Part shown: piece by piece, positions 1-9,448 of the stretch
Numbering within the stretch: the first letter of the stretch is position 1
Layout: every line of letters starts with the position of its first letter
Source of the DNA: Lytechinus variegatus
Taxonomy: Eukaryota > Echinodermata > Echinoidea > Temnopleuroida > Toxopneustidae
Assembly: GCF_018143015.1 (NCBI RefSeq)
Contig: NC_054746.1
Span: 23,512,464 to 23,576,463 of the forward strand
Length of the DNA: 64,000 nt
Direction: 5' to 3'
The notes under the pieces: model-generated
The model's database searches: none
What the model was told of the DNA's origin: nothing
What the model saw: the letters and a program-made list of their open reading frames with translations, nothing else
Translations under genes and position numbers: made by a program

Positions 1-62
1 TTTTGTTTTCTCCATGCATGGGCCCTTTCACACTCGAGATCGACCTATCTCTACTTTTTTAA

Positions 63-323
63 TACCGCAAATTTATTGCAGAAACCTATTTCCGTTTTGT
101 CTTTGGGCCTATACTGATTCACATTCGAATTCGCGCTGGCAAGAAGAAGGGGGATGGGGTTCTTTTGAATGTCCTATATGACACTGTCTTTACAAAATCA
201 GTATTTATAGGAGAGACTGACATGAATAAGGCTTGTATCAGAACTGATAATGAAGCTGAATCTGAATCCTCAAAATGTAATGGAGATAAGGTCGATCGAG
301 CGCCAAGTGGACCTATTGATTAA
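63..323 (+). CDS. Open frame, possible last exon of an upstream gene
   Basis: The frame is open from after TAA at 60-62 to TAA at 321-323, with its only early ATG at 222. The predicted C-terminal part is hydrophilic and rich in Asp, Glu, Ser and Lys, like a cytoplasmic tail or disordered C-terminus. It could be the terminal coding exon of a gene starting left of the window. I see no strong splice acceptor and no canonical AATAAA just after the stop, and an 87-codon open frame can occur by chance. No family recognised. Confidence 0.2.
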   Translation, partial: YRKFIAETYFRFVFGPILIHIRIRAGKKKGDGVLLNVLYDTVFTKSVFIGETDMNKACIRTDNEAESESSKCNGDKVDRAPSGPID

Positions 324-572
324 AACTTTGCTGTGAAGACTGTAGCTTTATAATACATCAATGTAGAAATTCCGTGATCCTTTTGAGGGAAGGGACAGCA
401 CCTGAATAACCCCCCCGGCAACACTACACATGTAATTAGTAAAGTGGCTGGAAATGATTGGTTATACTATCGAGCATAATGTTTTGACCATGTTCAGTCT
501 ATCTCTTCAAACGTGATTTCTATCCGAAATGTAGGCTTCTATGTAGACTTACTGCACTTCAGAGTACATGAA

Positions 573-867
573 ATGCCAGCCAAGCCATCACCCGAAGACA
601 CCAAACTATTGTTCGATGTGGCCAAGAAGATAGAAGCTACCAACGATGGGCTCAGTGACTTCAGGAACGTTTGCCGCGATCAGAAACACATCAGGGCTTT
701 TGACTACCAAAAGAAAAGGGCATTCGACATCATCCAAGAGCTCAAGAGGAAGATGATTGTACAACCGGGCAAGTTTGAGAAGTTTGTGGAGATACTTGAA
801 ATAATCGGAAGGGCAGATGTCATCAAGATGCTTCCAGGTTATGAAGACTATGAATCAATGAAAGGAG
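573..867 (+). CDS. DED-DD-DD gene, coding exon 1 (DED)
   Basis: Encodes residues 1-98 and the first base of codon 99, which is almost the whole death effector domain. It ends at a GTATGT donor (868). The frame is open upstream of 573 but has no other ATG there; a GTG at 513 is not a credible eukaryotic start. If the acceptor ending at 562 is real, the exon begins at 563 with 10 bases of 5' UTR. Confidence 0.7.
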
Positions 868-3514
868 GTATGTTGGTGTTATAATAATTGATGTAGGTCT
901 ACTTGTCCCCTTTGCAATGAAAGGGTACTCTTTACATTATTATGTGTAAATTTTATCTATATCAGTTTTGCCGAAATATATATGTATACTTTAATAAGTT
1001 CTGTTTGATGAAGTGTTTGATATACATGTATAGCCCTACTCGAGTCGAACCCGAAATGAAAAACTGTACATCATCCTATCCTACCATGTTTTTTTAATTT
1101 GTAGTAAATAATAACCAAGATAATAAGGACACCATGATGTCTACACCGCAGAGGAATGAAACCAGCTTAGACGGCTCTTCACCATCTTCTGATTCTTCAA
1201 GTGGTACTGGTAGGGTGACAGATATAGAACTCTCCAACCTCTCGGATAACATCTCACCAGATCGTGTTCTTCGCCTTGGTATTTTCCTTGGTATACGTTT
1301 TCCAAAGATTGAAACGATAATGAAACAAGGAGGAACTCTTGATTTGCTAATCAATTGGAGAAAAAATGTACCAGAACGAGATCAACGGCAAGAACTTCAC
1401 CAAGCATTGAAAGAGGCAAGCCTGGGTCATCTGGTGACTGCCTGTGTACATGGTCTAGGTGAGTACATTCTGGTGGACTGGAAGGATTATCTATTAGGGA
1501 CCGGTACTCCTCTAATTTTATCAAAATTGTATAGTAATCCTGTTTGAAACATCATGATTTTGAATGGATTTATATTCTGGACGATTTAATGAAGTAATAT
1601 GTACATACATGCCAACATTTCCTGTGTCATGATAATGCAAAAAAAAAGTGGAATTTTTTGCAAAAAAAATGTGGAATTTTTTCCTTTGCTTGACACCTGA
1701 CCTTCGACTTAATTGCCAGTGGGGCTTTCTGATTCAGCAATGATATCTCTACTCTGTCTACTCTCCTTTAATATTCCACGTATCCAAACTAAGCCTATGT
1801 TCAATCAATACCGCCTCAATCGACAAAATGATACATCTGATCATATTATTTATGACTGAGGGGGTGTTTATTTTGATCATGAGAAAGAGACGCATATCTC
1901 ACCAACAAAACGCGAGATGAAATTAATTTTTTAGTATACTGACCTGAAAACAGGAAAAAGGTACCCGTTTAGCATGTTTAGGACTGTTTGTAGTGACTCA
2001 TGAGGAGGATATATATCTCACTAAACAGATAATGCGAGTGCAGAGAGCGAGCTGAAATTTATTTATATTCTGACCTGAAAGCTTGATATTCTAAGCATTT
2101 TTGGTACCAATGATTAAGATGGGTATCTAAAAGAACAATTGACGCGAGCTGAAGTTTTTATATTTCGATCTGAAAAAATGGACAGTTTAATGTACGTTTT
2201 TAATAAAGAACAAGATATATGTCCAATAAGCGATTATTGCAAATAATTCTATTCACCTATTTAATCATGAAAAGTATGGGTTTTTACTAAAGAAATTATG
2301 CGAGCGCGAAGCGCGTGCTGAAAATTTGTATATTCTAATAATTGGTGGGGCGAATTTGTATATTCTAATCATTGGTGGGGCGATCGACCCCTGCCCCCGC
2401 CCCCCGGGATCGAAGCCTCTGGCGGATGGTATATTTGTTTTATCAGTTATTATCTCAAGGTTGTTCGTGCCACGCAGGCGCCACTACAAAGGGGGGGGGG
2501 GGGGTATAAGAGCAATAAAATGGTTACTGTTGTTATATTTTTGGAAGATACATGATCTTGTGATTATAGGGTGCAATGAAAAGGAGAGCACTTTCTTCAA
2601 GGTCCTAGCTGCCATTTTTCTCTTTTTTCACCTTTATATTGTAAATATTGGTTATGTACCTATTGTTCTTGATTTTCCTTTAACAATTTACCTTAAAGGA
2701 GACGGAAACAATTCATCACCTGAAGATGAAGGTCCTCTCAGCAGATCTTCCATTATTTCAGAAAAGATGCTCAGTGGGTTAGCCGGAAGGATGGGGGAAG
2801 GATGGTCCCACTTCGGCATTCAACATCTAGGCATGTCAAAGATCGACATTGATCATTTTAAAAGCAAAGGATCATGCGTAAGTACTTTATAGTGTACGAC
2901 AGGCTGAAAATAATATAATTTCAATAATTGGTTTAAACAAGCAAAAGAACTTAATGTTTCATCGAAATTGGATGAAGACTAAAGAATCTATGGAATTTTC
3001 AAATTTTGTATTATCAGTAATATCATGTTTTTGTCAAGTTTTTATTTTTCTAAAATATAAAGATATTAGGGGAAAAATGACACCTAGATATTTTCCAGCT
3101 TCTGATGACAAAGCAATGTGATGAAGGGGCATGATATACTCATTTGTTTGACATATAATTCGTCATGATAGCACAAGTATTTTTAAGATATAGTAAATTT
3201 TATGATGTTTGGCCAGTGTCAACTTTTCTTTCAATTTCCTGGGTGTATATAAACTTCTGACCTCAACTCTATGCTGTAGGTGATCATAATGATCTTCATC
3301 CGAACATTTCATATTTCATATATTTTTTTTCAAATTAAATATACAGATGGAGGACGAAATATTCTTCATGTTATATGAGTGGCGTCAACGTAATGGTAAA
3401 GATGCAACGATCGGGAAACTACTTGATTTAATCGAATCGAGTCCTTACTTCTCACCGGACACCAGTGACTTTATTCTAAAACAACTATCAATCGATGTAC
3501 CCGAGGGTATGTAG
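573..3514 (+). CDS. DED-DD-DD adaptor-like protein (four coding exons)
   Basis: Joining 573-867, 1105-1458, 2699-2877 and 3347-3514 gives 331 residues; all three junctions keep frame (phases 1, 1 and 0) and use GT-AG introns. Residues about 9-87 look like a death effector domain, with FRNVCRD at 30-36 and the RxDL-like GRADVI at 79-84. After a Ser-rich linker, residues about 140-213 look like a death domain. Residues about 237-307 form a second, more canonical one (W-S-H-F-G, then L-Y-E-W-R-Q, then K-L-L-D-L-I-E). No signal peptide or membrane segment is visible, so a cytosolic adaptor is expected. DED plus DD is the FADD plan; such domains assemble caspase-8-like or immune signalling complexes by homotypic contacts. 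The second DD makes this different from FADD. The start is the first in-frame ATG of the exon. A UTR exon may precede it (acceptor-like TTCAG ending at 562). Function is inferred from domains only. Confidence 0.72.
1105..1458 (+). CDS. DED-DD-DD gene, coding exon 2 (linker and first DD)
   Basis: Follows a T-rich tract and GTAG acceptor at 1101-1104; the first two bases complete codon 99 as Val. Residues 100-135 are a hydrophilic Ser/Asp-rich linker. Residues 140-213 are the first death domain, with amphipathic helices and NWRKNV near residue 182. The exon ends before GTGAGT in phase 1. Confidence 0.7.
1905..2390 (+). repeat. Diverged tandem repeat in intron 2 of the death-domain gene
   Basis: About four loose copies of a segment with GCGAG..CTGAAATTT..TATATTCTGACCTGAAA occur near 1912, 2045, 2140 and 2300. 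Within it, an exact-length 30-bp unit ending in GGTGGGGCG is duplicated at 2323-2352 and 2353-2382 with one visible mismatch. A G-run of about a dozen follows near 2490-2505. This is unstable intronic repeat sequence; no coding role is seen. Confidence 0.55.
2699..2877 (+). CDS. DED-DD-DD gene, coding exon 3 (first half of second DD)
   Basis: Starts after an AAAG acceptor preceded by a T-rich stretch and completes the phase-1 codon as Gly 217. It encodes an acidic linker and then the first helices of the second death domain, including a G-W-S-H-F-G-I core (residues 251-257) and a D-I-D-H-F segment. It ends in phase 0 before GTAAGT at 2878. An open frame reaching left to 2326 is intronic read-through, including a poly-G run. 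Confidence 0.68.
2938..3269 (+). mobile_element. Truncated Tc1-like non-autonomous element in intron 3
   Basis: From about 3025, and possibly from 2938, the sequence matches the right half of the complete element at 37975-38549. Shared stretches include the GGAAAAAATGACACCTA-type segment and the terminal TGGGTGTATATAAACTTCTGACCTCAACT-type end. The left inverted repeat is missing. It ends at a TA dinucleotide, as expected for the Tc1/mariner class. No transposase coding is present. Confidence 0.65.
3347..3514 (+). CDS. DED-DD-DD gene, exon 4 (second half of second DD, stop)
   Basis: Begins after a TACAG acceptor in phase 0 and encodes residues 277-331. The segment M-L-Y-E-W-R-Q-R-N-G then K-L-L-D-L-I-E is the typical C-terminal half of a death domain. 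Reading straight on gives TAG at 3512-3514, with an AATAAA at 3575-3580, so this may be the terminal exon. However, a GTATGT sits at 3507-3512 and overlaps the stop, so splicing to a further exon after residue 330 cannot be excluded. Confidence 0.62.
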   Translation: MEDEIFFMLYEWRQRNGKDATIGKLLDLIESSPYFSPDTSDFILKQLSIDVPEGM

Positions 3515-3693
3515 TTGTTTTTCTTTTGCAGATCGAGGTATTTATTCACAATATCATAAATTTTAAATATAATCAATAAAAAATCAAAAGTCAATTTAAA
3601 ATTTGTTTTCCAAATAATGTCCAAATTTGATTTTTTACGTCTTCGTAAACTTTCCAAATAAGCAAATCTACCAATGAAGACTTTGCATTATAT

Positions 3694-4303
3694 TAAAGGT
3701 CAAGTCCACCTCAGAAAAATGTTGATTAGAATCAATAAAGAAAAATCAGACAAGCACAATGCTGAAGATTTCATCAAAATTGGATGTAAAATAAGAAAGT
3801 TATGACATTTCAAAGTTTCACTTATTTTTAACAAAATAGTTATATGAACGAGCCAGTTACATCCAAATGAGAGAGTTGACGATGTCACTCACTCACTATT
3901 TCTTTTGTTTTTTATTGTTTGAATTATACAATATTTCAATTTTTACGAATTTGACGATTAGGACCTCCTTGCCTGAAGCACAAAATGTTAAAATAATGGA
4001 ATTCCACGTGTTCAGGGAGGAATGAAACTTCATTTCACATGACAATGACGAGACAATCAAAATATTTTATATTTCAAACAATAAAAAACAAAAGAAATAG
4101 TGAGTGAATGACATCATCCACTCTCTCATTTGGATGTAGCTGGCTCGTTCATATAACTTTTTTGGTGAAATGAAGCGAAACTTTGAACTGTCATAACTTT
4201 CTTATTTTACATCCGATTTTGATGAAATTTTCAGTGTTATGCTTGTTGAATTTTTCTCTTTTTATTCAAATCAAGTTTTTGTTGGGGTGGACTTCTCCTT
4301 TAA
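3694..4303. mobile_element. MITE family 1, full-length copy a
   Basis: About 610 bp, nearly identical to 17925-18532. Both ends are TTAA followed inward by AGG..AAGTCCACC (left AGGTCAAGTCCACC; right end, reverse complement, AGGAGAAGTCCACC). The inverted ends continue inward through AAAACTTGATT-like sequence, and the interior repeats ATTTGGATGTAACTGGCTCGTTCATA in inverted orientation, so the element is largely self-complementary. It has no transposase. The 62-codon minus-strand open frame inside both copies is a by-product. Confidence 0.8.
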
Positions 4304-5751
4304 AGATTAAAACACATCAGAAATTGAATTTTTCAAATCATACCCTACACTATATATAAAAACGCTGTTTAAAATCTTAAGTGCATTGTTGAAGCCCATC
4401 AGTTTAACAACTACTGTTAAACTTTTAAAACAAGTTGTTTAAAAAGTCTAAACAGTTACTGAAAAGTTTAAACAACTTGTTGTTTTAGAGTGACAAGCTT
4501 AAACTTTTTTTTACTGTGTACAATTTAACATTATTCCATCTATAGAAATAATAATCTTGAAATACCAATTTCTATCTTCCAAAATAATCGAACATGTTTA
4601 CAATGGAGTATGAAATGAAAAGATGTAAACTTCCTGACACATTTAAAACACGCCACTTACATAGATTTTAGATCAATTTTTAGAGGGTCAAATCTCATTC
4701 AAAAATTTTAAACTAAAATTTATAATCCTGTAATCAACTATGGAATACATCTTAAAAATAAAATTCTCATTAAAGGAAACTGACAGTGAAAAAAACCTCA
4801 GACCAAAACTATTCGTATCTTTTTGGTCATAATGCTGTGTAATTATCGTATGCCATTTTCAAAGTGCTTATTTTTTCTTCAAATATCAATAGCATCATAA
4901 TTATTGTCATATTATAGAATACCGATTGAGCAATTAGAACATTGACAGTCAACCATCTCTGGTCAGGGAATTTCATCACATTTGAAATAAGTTTTGTTTA
5001 GCTTTTATTGGGCTGAGATGTAAAATAGACAACTGAACAAAATCTGTTCTGATTTCCCTAGTTGAAGAAAAGTCGATAAACAAAGAGAGGAAAAAAATTC
5101 ATAAACTAAAATGTTTTATTCTTGATATCTAATAGATCTTCCTCAGTGAGGATTGCAAAGGATAGCGACCTACAGACAATGTTGGACCGACCAGAGACAA
5201 ATATACCATGATGATCAATGAATGTTCAATAATTACAGGATTATTTATTGTGAAACCTTATCTGAACGTGACAGTGACTATTATTATTCGTAATTTGTTT
5301 TCAGATGTGCTGTATTTAATTGCAAAGTGAAACCAACATTCCATTTGTGATCAAATATATTATTTTGGAGAATGAAATCGTCTAGTTCATTCATCGGAAA
5401 TCCATAATTCGGAATGATATAGGCCTATATTATTTTGCGTGTATTCAATTCCATTTTCAGTGAAAAATACCGGTACCACGCATTATCGAACATTGGAACG
5501 GGAACTTTTTAGTGCGTTCTCATTCTCTGTCCAATCTTGCCAATATGATTATGTATTTCATGTTTTATTAATTTAATTTCTATTTATATACAATTGTATA
5601 GGTGGATTTGTATTCATTATTGAGAAATATAATGCAGTTATTTAGTTGAATGTGAGAGTCATAATTGAAGTTGAACACCGGGTGTGAAGAGAAAGTTTTG
5701 ACATATAAACTTGTCAATATTTAGTAAATTATGTAAGAGCATGCTTGGCTA

Positions 5752-5846
5752 GGGGGGGGGGGTAGAATTTTGAATTTCGTACAGCAATCTATGCTGACAG
5801 ATGGTTGTCTCGCACACCGATCCCCATCCCAGAACCCCCCCCCCCC
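5752..5846. repeat. G-run and C-run inverted pair
   Basis: A run of 11 G at 5752-5762 is followed 72 bases later by a run of 12 C at 5835-5846. The two could pair as a hairpin, or the G strand could form a quadruplex with other strands. Probably two independent homopolymer expansions. Confidence 0.6.
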
Positions 5847-7496
5847 GAAATCGCCACGAGCGTTTTGTTCTGAACAAGTTTGGGATAATATTTTTGTGTA
5901 ATAATTATATTTAAAAACATGACAAAGAAGTCGTTGCAAAAATCAACTGACGCATCTGTCGTGAATTCTGACGAAAATATATTTTTGTAGTCACCCACCG
6001 ATGTAATAACACTTTCTATGAAATCACAAATTACCCCTCAGCCAAAATCAAACTGGGATATAGGTATAAACTGATCGAGTCATTTGAGGAGATTCCGTCG
6101 GGATGCTTATGTACCAAATGTTAATTTCAATTTGATACTCATTATTTTCAACTTTGTTTCCACATTGGTCTGGATTTTCGAGCAACTTAAAATTCCTTGA
6201 ATAAACCGTTTTGTATAGGGAAGTATATTTAGGTGGCAATGTATATGTATTGCATGCATGCATGAATATGGTATAAATTTAACAAAAAGTGTTTGGTGGT
6301 TTTGAAAACTTTTATATTAGTCGAGTGTCGTGTAAAGCTATAGCATGACTATTCTCGAGTGCCCCATTTTCATTTGAAATGTGACTGTGCGATGTATATT
6401 TTAACTTTGTATATACATTTAAAAAAAAAACATATCAAATTGTAAAACTTTGACTTCTATATTTAATGCCATTTTAATGATTCGATATAATGATGCCAAT
6501 AAAGTATATGTCTGTTAAAGTATTGTTAAACGTCCCAATCTATAAACTCGATCTACGTACATATTTGACATACTTTTTTTATTCTAATTGAGCTATATTG
6601 ATCGATTTGGTAAATGTAAATCATATAGTGATGAATTTTTTAAAGTGTATCAATCAATCTGTGTTGTTTTGTGTTCCGTAGATCTCAGAATGTGATAAAT
6701 TTGATCGAAAAGTCACAACGTGCGTTTATATGAACGAAATAAACTTGCGTTTTATATCTTCAAGAAAATTGTGAATGCACTATCGCGCCAAAATGTATTG
6801 GCACCCAGGTGAGGTTAGTGAATAAAAAGCTATAACGAGTGGGGTTAAGAAATCGAGAGACGATCATTTCACCGGCAATAAAAAAATGTTTCTCAAGCTC
6901 TGATTCAAGTCAGGATCGCTGGCGGTCAGTTTGTTTCGGATTTGATATTTTCATATATATTGCAAAGACAGAGAGGTGACCTATAATACATCATAATAGT
7001 CCAGCATCAAATATTATTTTAATGTGTTAAAATAATGGTGTTAGTACACGTTCCTTCTGTACTTAACACTATTGATTTTACTGTTTAAATATAAAGTCAT
7101 ATGTAATTAGCCAAGTATAATATATTTATGCTTATGTGTATCGTAGTAATTTGTCTCCGTTGATATGGACAATGAAATTATTTGCATGACTCCGAAATCG
7201 GTCAATAAATATAAAGTAAGTCGTCATTAGTCCATGCAAGTTGTATGTGTTATATTCACAAATGAAATCATTAAATGTTAGTCAATGTTCTGAAATTATT
7301 CTTACACAGAGTACTAACATTAAATATATACAGTACTAAACTAAACTGCCTTCTGTTGTTTTTTAATTAAAGTCTTTTAAACTACCTAATTTAGTCTCAA
7401 GCACAAGAGACATGGTGATATTTTTTATATAACCCGTTTAACAGAGAAGAGTAAAGGGGAATAAATTACATTCGACTGAGATGGTGGAAGAGAAAG

Positions 7497-7515
7497 TGTG
7501 TGTGTGTGTGTGTGA
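7497..7515. repeat. (GT)n microsatellite
   Basis: A (GT)n tract of about nine units, followed by GAGAGGGGAGGGGG. Simple-sequence repeat with no evident function. Confidence 0.8.
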
Positions 7516-7829
7516 GAGGGGAGGGGGATAATTGGGGGAAATCATTGTTATGAAGCCTACAATGCTATTGATAATCAAACACCTGCTATACTAAAAAAGA
7601 AATGTACTGTAAGGATATGTTAGAAAGTTGACTTTTTAATATCAGGAAGAAAAGGGACAAACATAATTATTATATCAGAATACAAGGTGAATAAAACAAA
7701 CGTAGGGACAAATTTTCGCCCATATGACATCAATTTGTCTCTCTACAGTTGTTTTGTTACATTTACCTTGTATTTTGCTTTATACTACCGCAATTGACAC
7801 AATTTCTCACATTTATGAATATATACATT

Positions 7830-8205
7830 TACATACACTTTCCTTTTTGTTATGTTATTGCATGAAATCATATTTATTTCAAATTTTCATAAATGTAAGA
7901 TGTGTATCCCTTATGTAAGTTGCATCAATGAATATCTAATGCATTAAATCAGTAGTAAATCCAATAACTTTTTCTTTGAGGAAAAAAATGAATAAACATA
8001 ACTTCATGTAATAAATTACAGTGTGTGACTTCATTTGTTTGCTCATTTAACATTCACAATTACATGTACAGAAATAATGCAAATCTTTAAAATGTCGTAA
8101 CCTTGTTATTCCTTCTCTGATTTTGATGAAATTTTCAGTGTTTTGTCTAATTCTTCTTTATCTGATCAAATAATATTTTCCGCCTGAAAGTACCCTATAA
8201 ACCAT
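7830..8205. mobile_element. MITE family 2, degenerate copy
   Basis: The order of segments matches the interior of the element at 20880-21448: TTATGTTATTGCATGAAATCATA, then ATATCTAATGCATTAAATCAGT, then CATAACTTCATGTA, then TGATTTTGATGAAATTTTCAG. The end CGCCTGAAAGTACCCT is decayed and the left inverted end is not recognisable. It is older or more diverged than the other copies. Confidence 0.5.
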
Positions 8206-8837
8206 GTCTTTTGTTACACAGATCTATTACTCAACACTAAAACGAATGTTTGCAATGAAATAAGGAAACAGTACAACGCTTCTTTCAGCAAAGGAAGGAT
8301 GCAAAATAGTTTAATTTACCAAATTCATGATACATATGTATACAAGCTAAAGGGCGAGTCTCATAAAATTAAATGTTGAAATCACTGGAATAAAATGAAT
8401 TGAATTCACATCAATACAGACATTTTGAGAAGGAAACTTTTCACTAGTAACAAGATTTAAAAAAAAAAGATTCTCAGAAACTTCAATAAAAGTTATTGAT
8501 TATATACTTTGATTCATTAACATGCTACCTTTTAATGCTACATTTAAGAGCCTTAATTCCAATACAGAATCAGACAAATGGAAATACAAAATATCACAAT
8601 TTATGTCTCAAGTATCGTCTCAGCCCCACATGGCCTGCAATTCTATAAAGACAAGATCATAAATAAACTGCACGCAGCATGGTGGTGTGAACAATCGTGG
8701 AAATGGTTTACGGCACACCATGTGTAAAATCTTGGAAAGGACTGAGATAAAGGTGAAAAGAGGTAGAAGTGAAATAAAGAGGTTAGAAAATAGAATATCT
8801 CAGAAAAAATGGGTGTAGTCCTTAAAATGAATGTAAA

Positions 8838-9002
8838 CCAGGGGCCTGTTTCATGAAGGACTTACAACTGTAGTAGCTTTGCCATTATGGCAACTACCAT
8901 GGTAACAGGGCTCATTAGCCAATCAGAATAAATGTTACCATGGTAGTTGCCATAATGGCAAAGTTACAACAGTTGTAATTCCTGTATGTAACAAGACCCA
9001 GG
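8838..9002. mobile_element. Palindromic hairpin element (MITE-like)
   Basis: Two arms of about 80 bases are inverted around a centre near 8920. The inner parts are almost perfect complements (left core GCCATTATGGCAACTACCA, mirrored on the right); the outer parts (left CCAGGGGCCTGTTTCATGAA) match less well. The loop is about 25-30 bases. It could extrude a long hairpin. No coding capacity. This is the plan of a foldback MITE. Confidence 0.7.
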
Positions 9003-9448
9003 AGTGGAGAGCTTGGGTAGAAGGCTGGTTGAGATGGAGAGTCAGTGAGAGGAGTTGTAGAGCAGGAGGGAAGAATCAATTTTCGGGCAGGTTGACTGTC
9101 TATCCTCAAAAGAGCAAAGCATTGCATTGCTGGCCACCAAGATCAGATGCAGTGTGCAGCACATCCACGTTCTAGTCATGATAAAATGTCACAAAACCTT
9201 GAAAAGGTACTAGTACAAAGCTACAGGCCAAAAGGTGGTCGAGACTTGACAAAATGAATTGTGTTATTTCCCCCCCACAAAAAACCCCACAAAACATAAA
9301 TGGTGCTGTCCATGCCATAATCATAATGAATGTCTTACAAATCCCTTATGTTATTGTTAAAGGAAAAGGATGTAAGAACTTCAACAAGGTGTATAAAATG
9401 TGCTTGTTTTAGTTTAAGGAACTTACAGCACTTTGTAAATCAATTGTA

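Noticed and set aside
513..572. Start of the death-domain protein at a GTG codon (513)
   Set aside because: GTG is not a usual eukaryotic start; the first ATG in frame is 573 and directly precedes the domain.
2326..2698. Open frame leading into death-domain exon 3
   Set aside because: It consists of a duplicated 30-bp repeat and a G-run and has no domain; the acceptor at 2698 joins exon 2 in frame.
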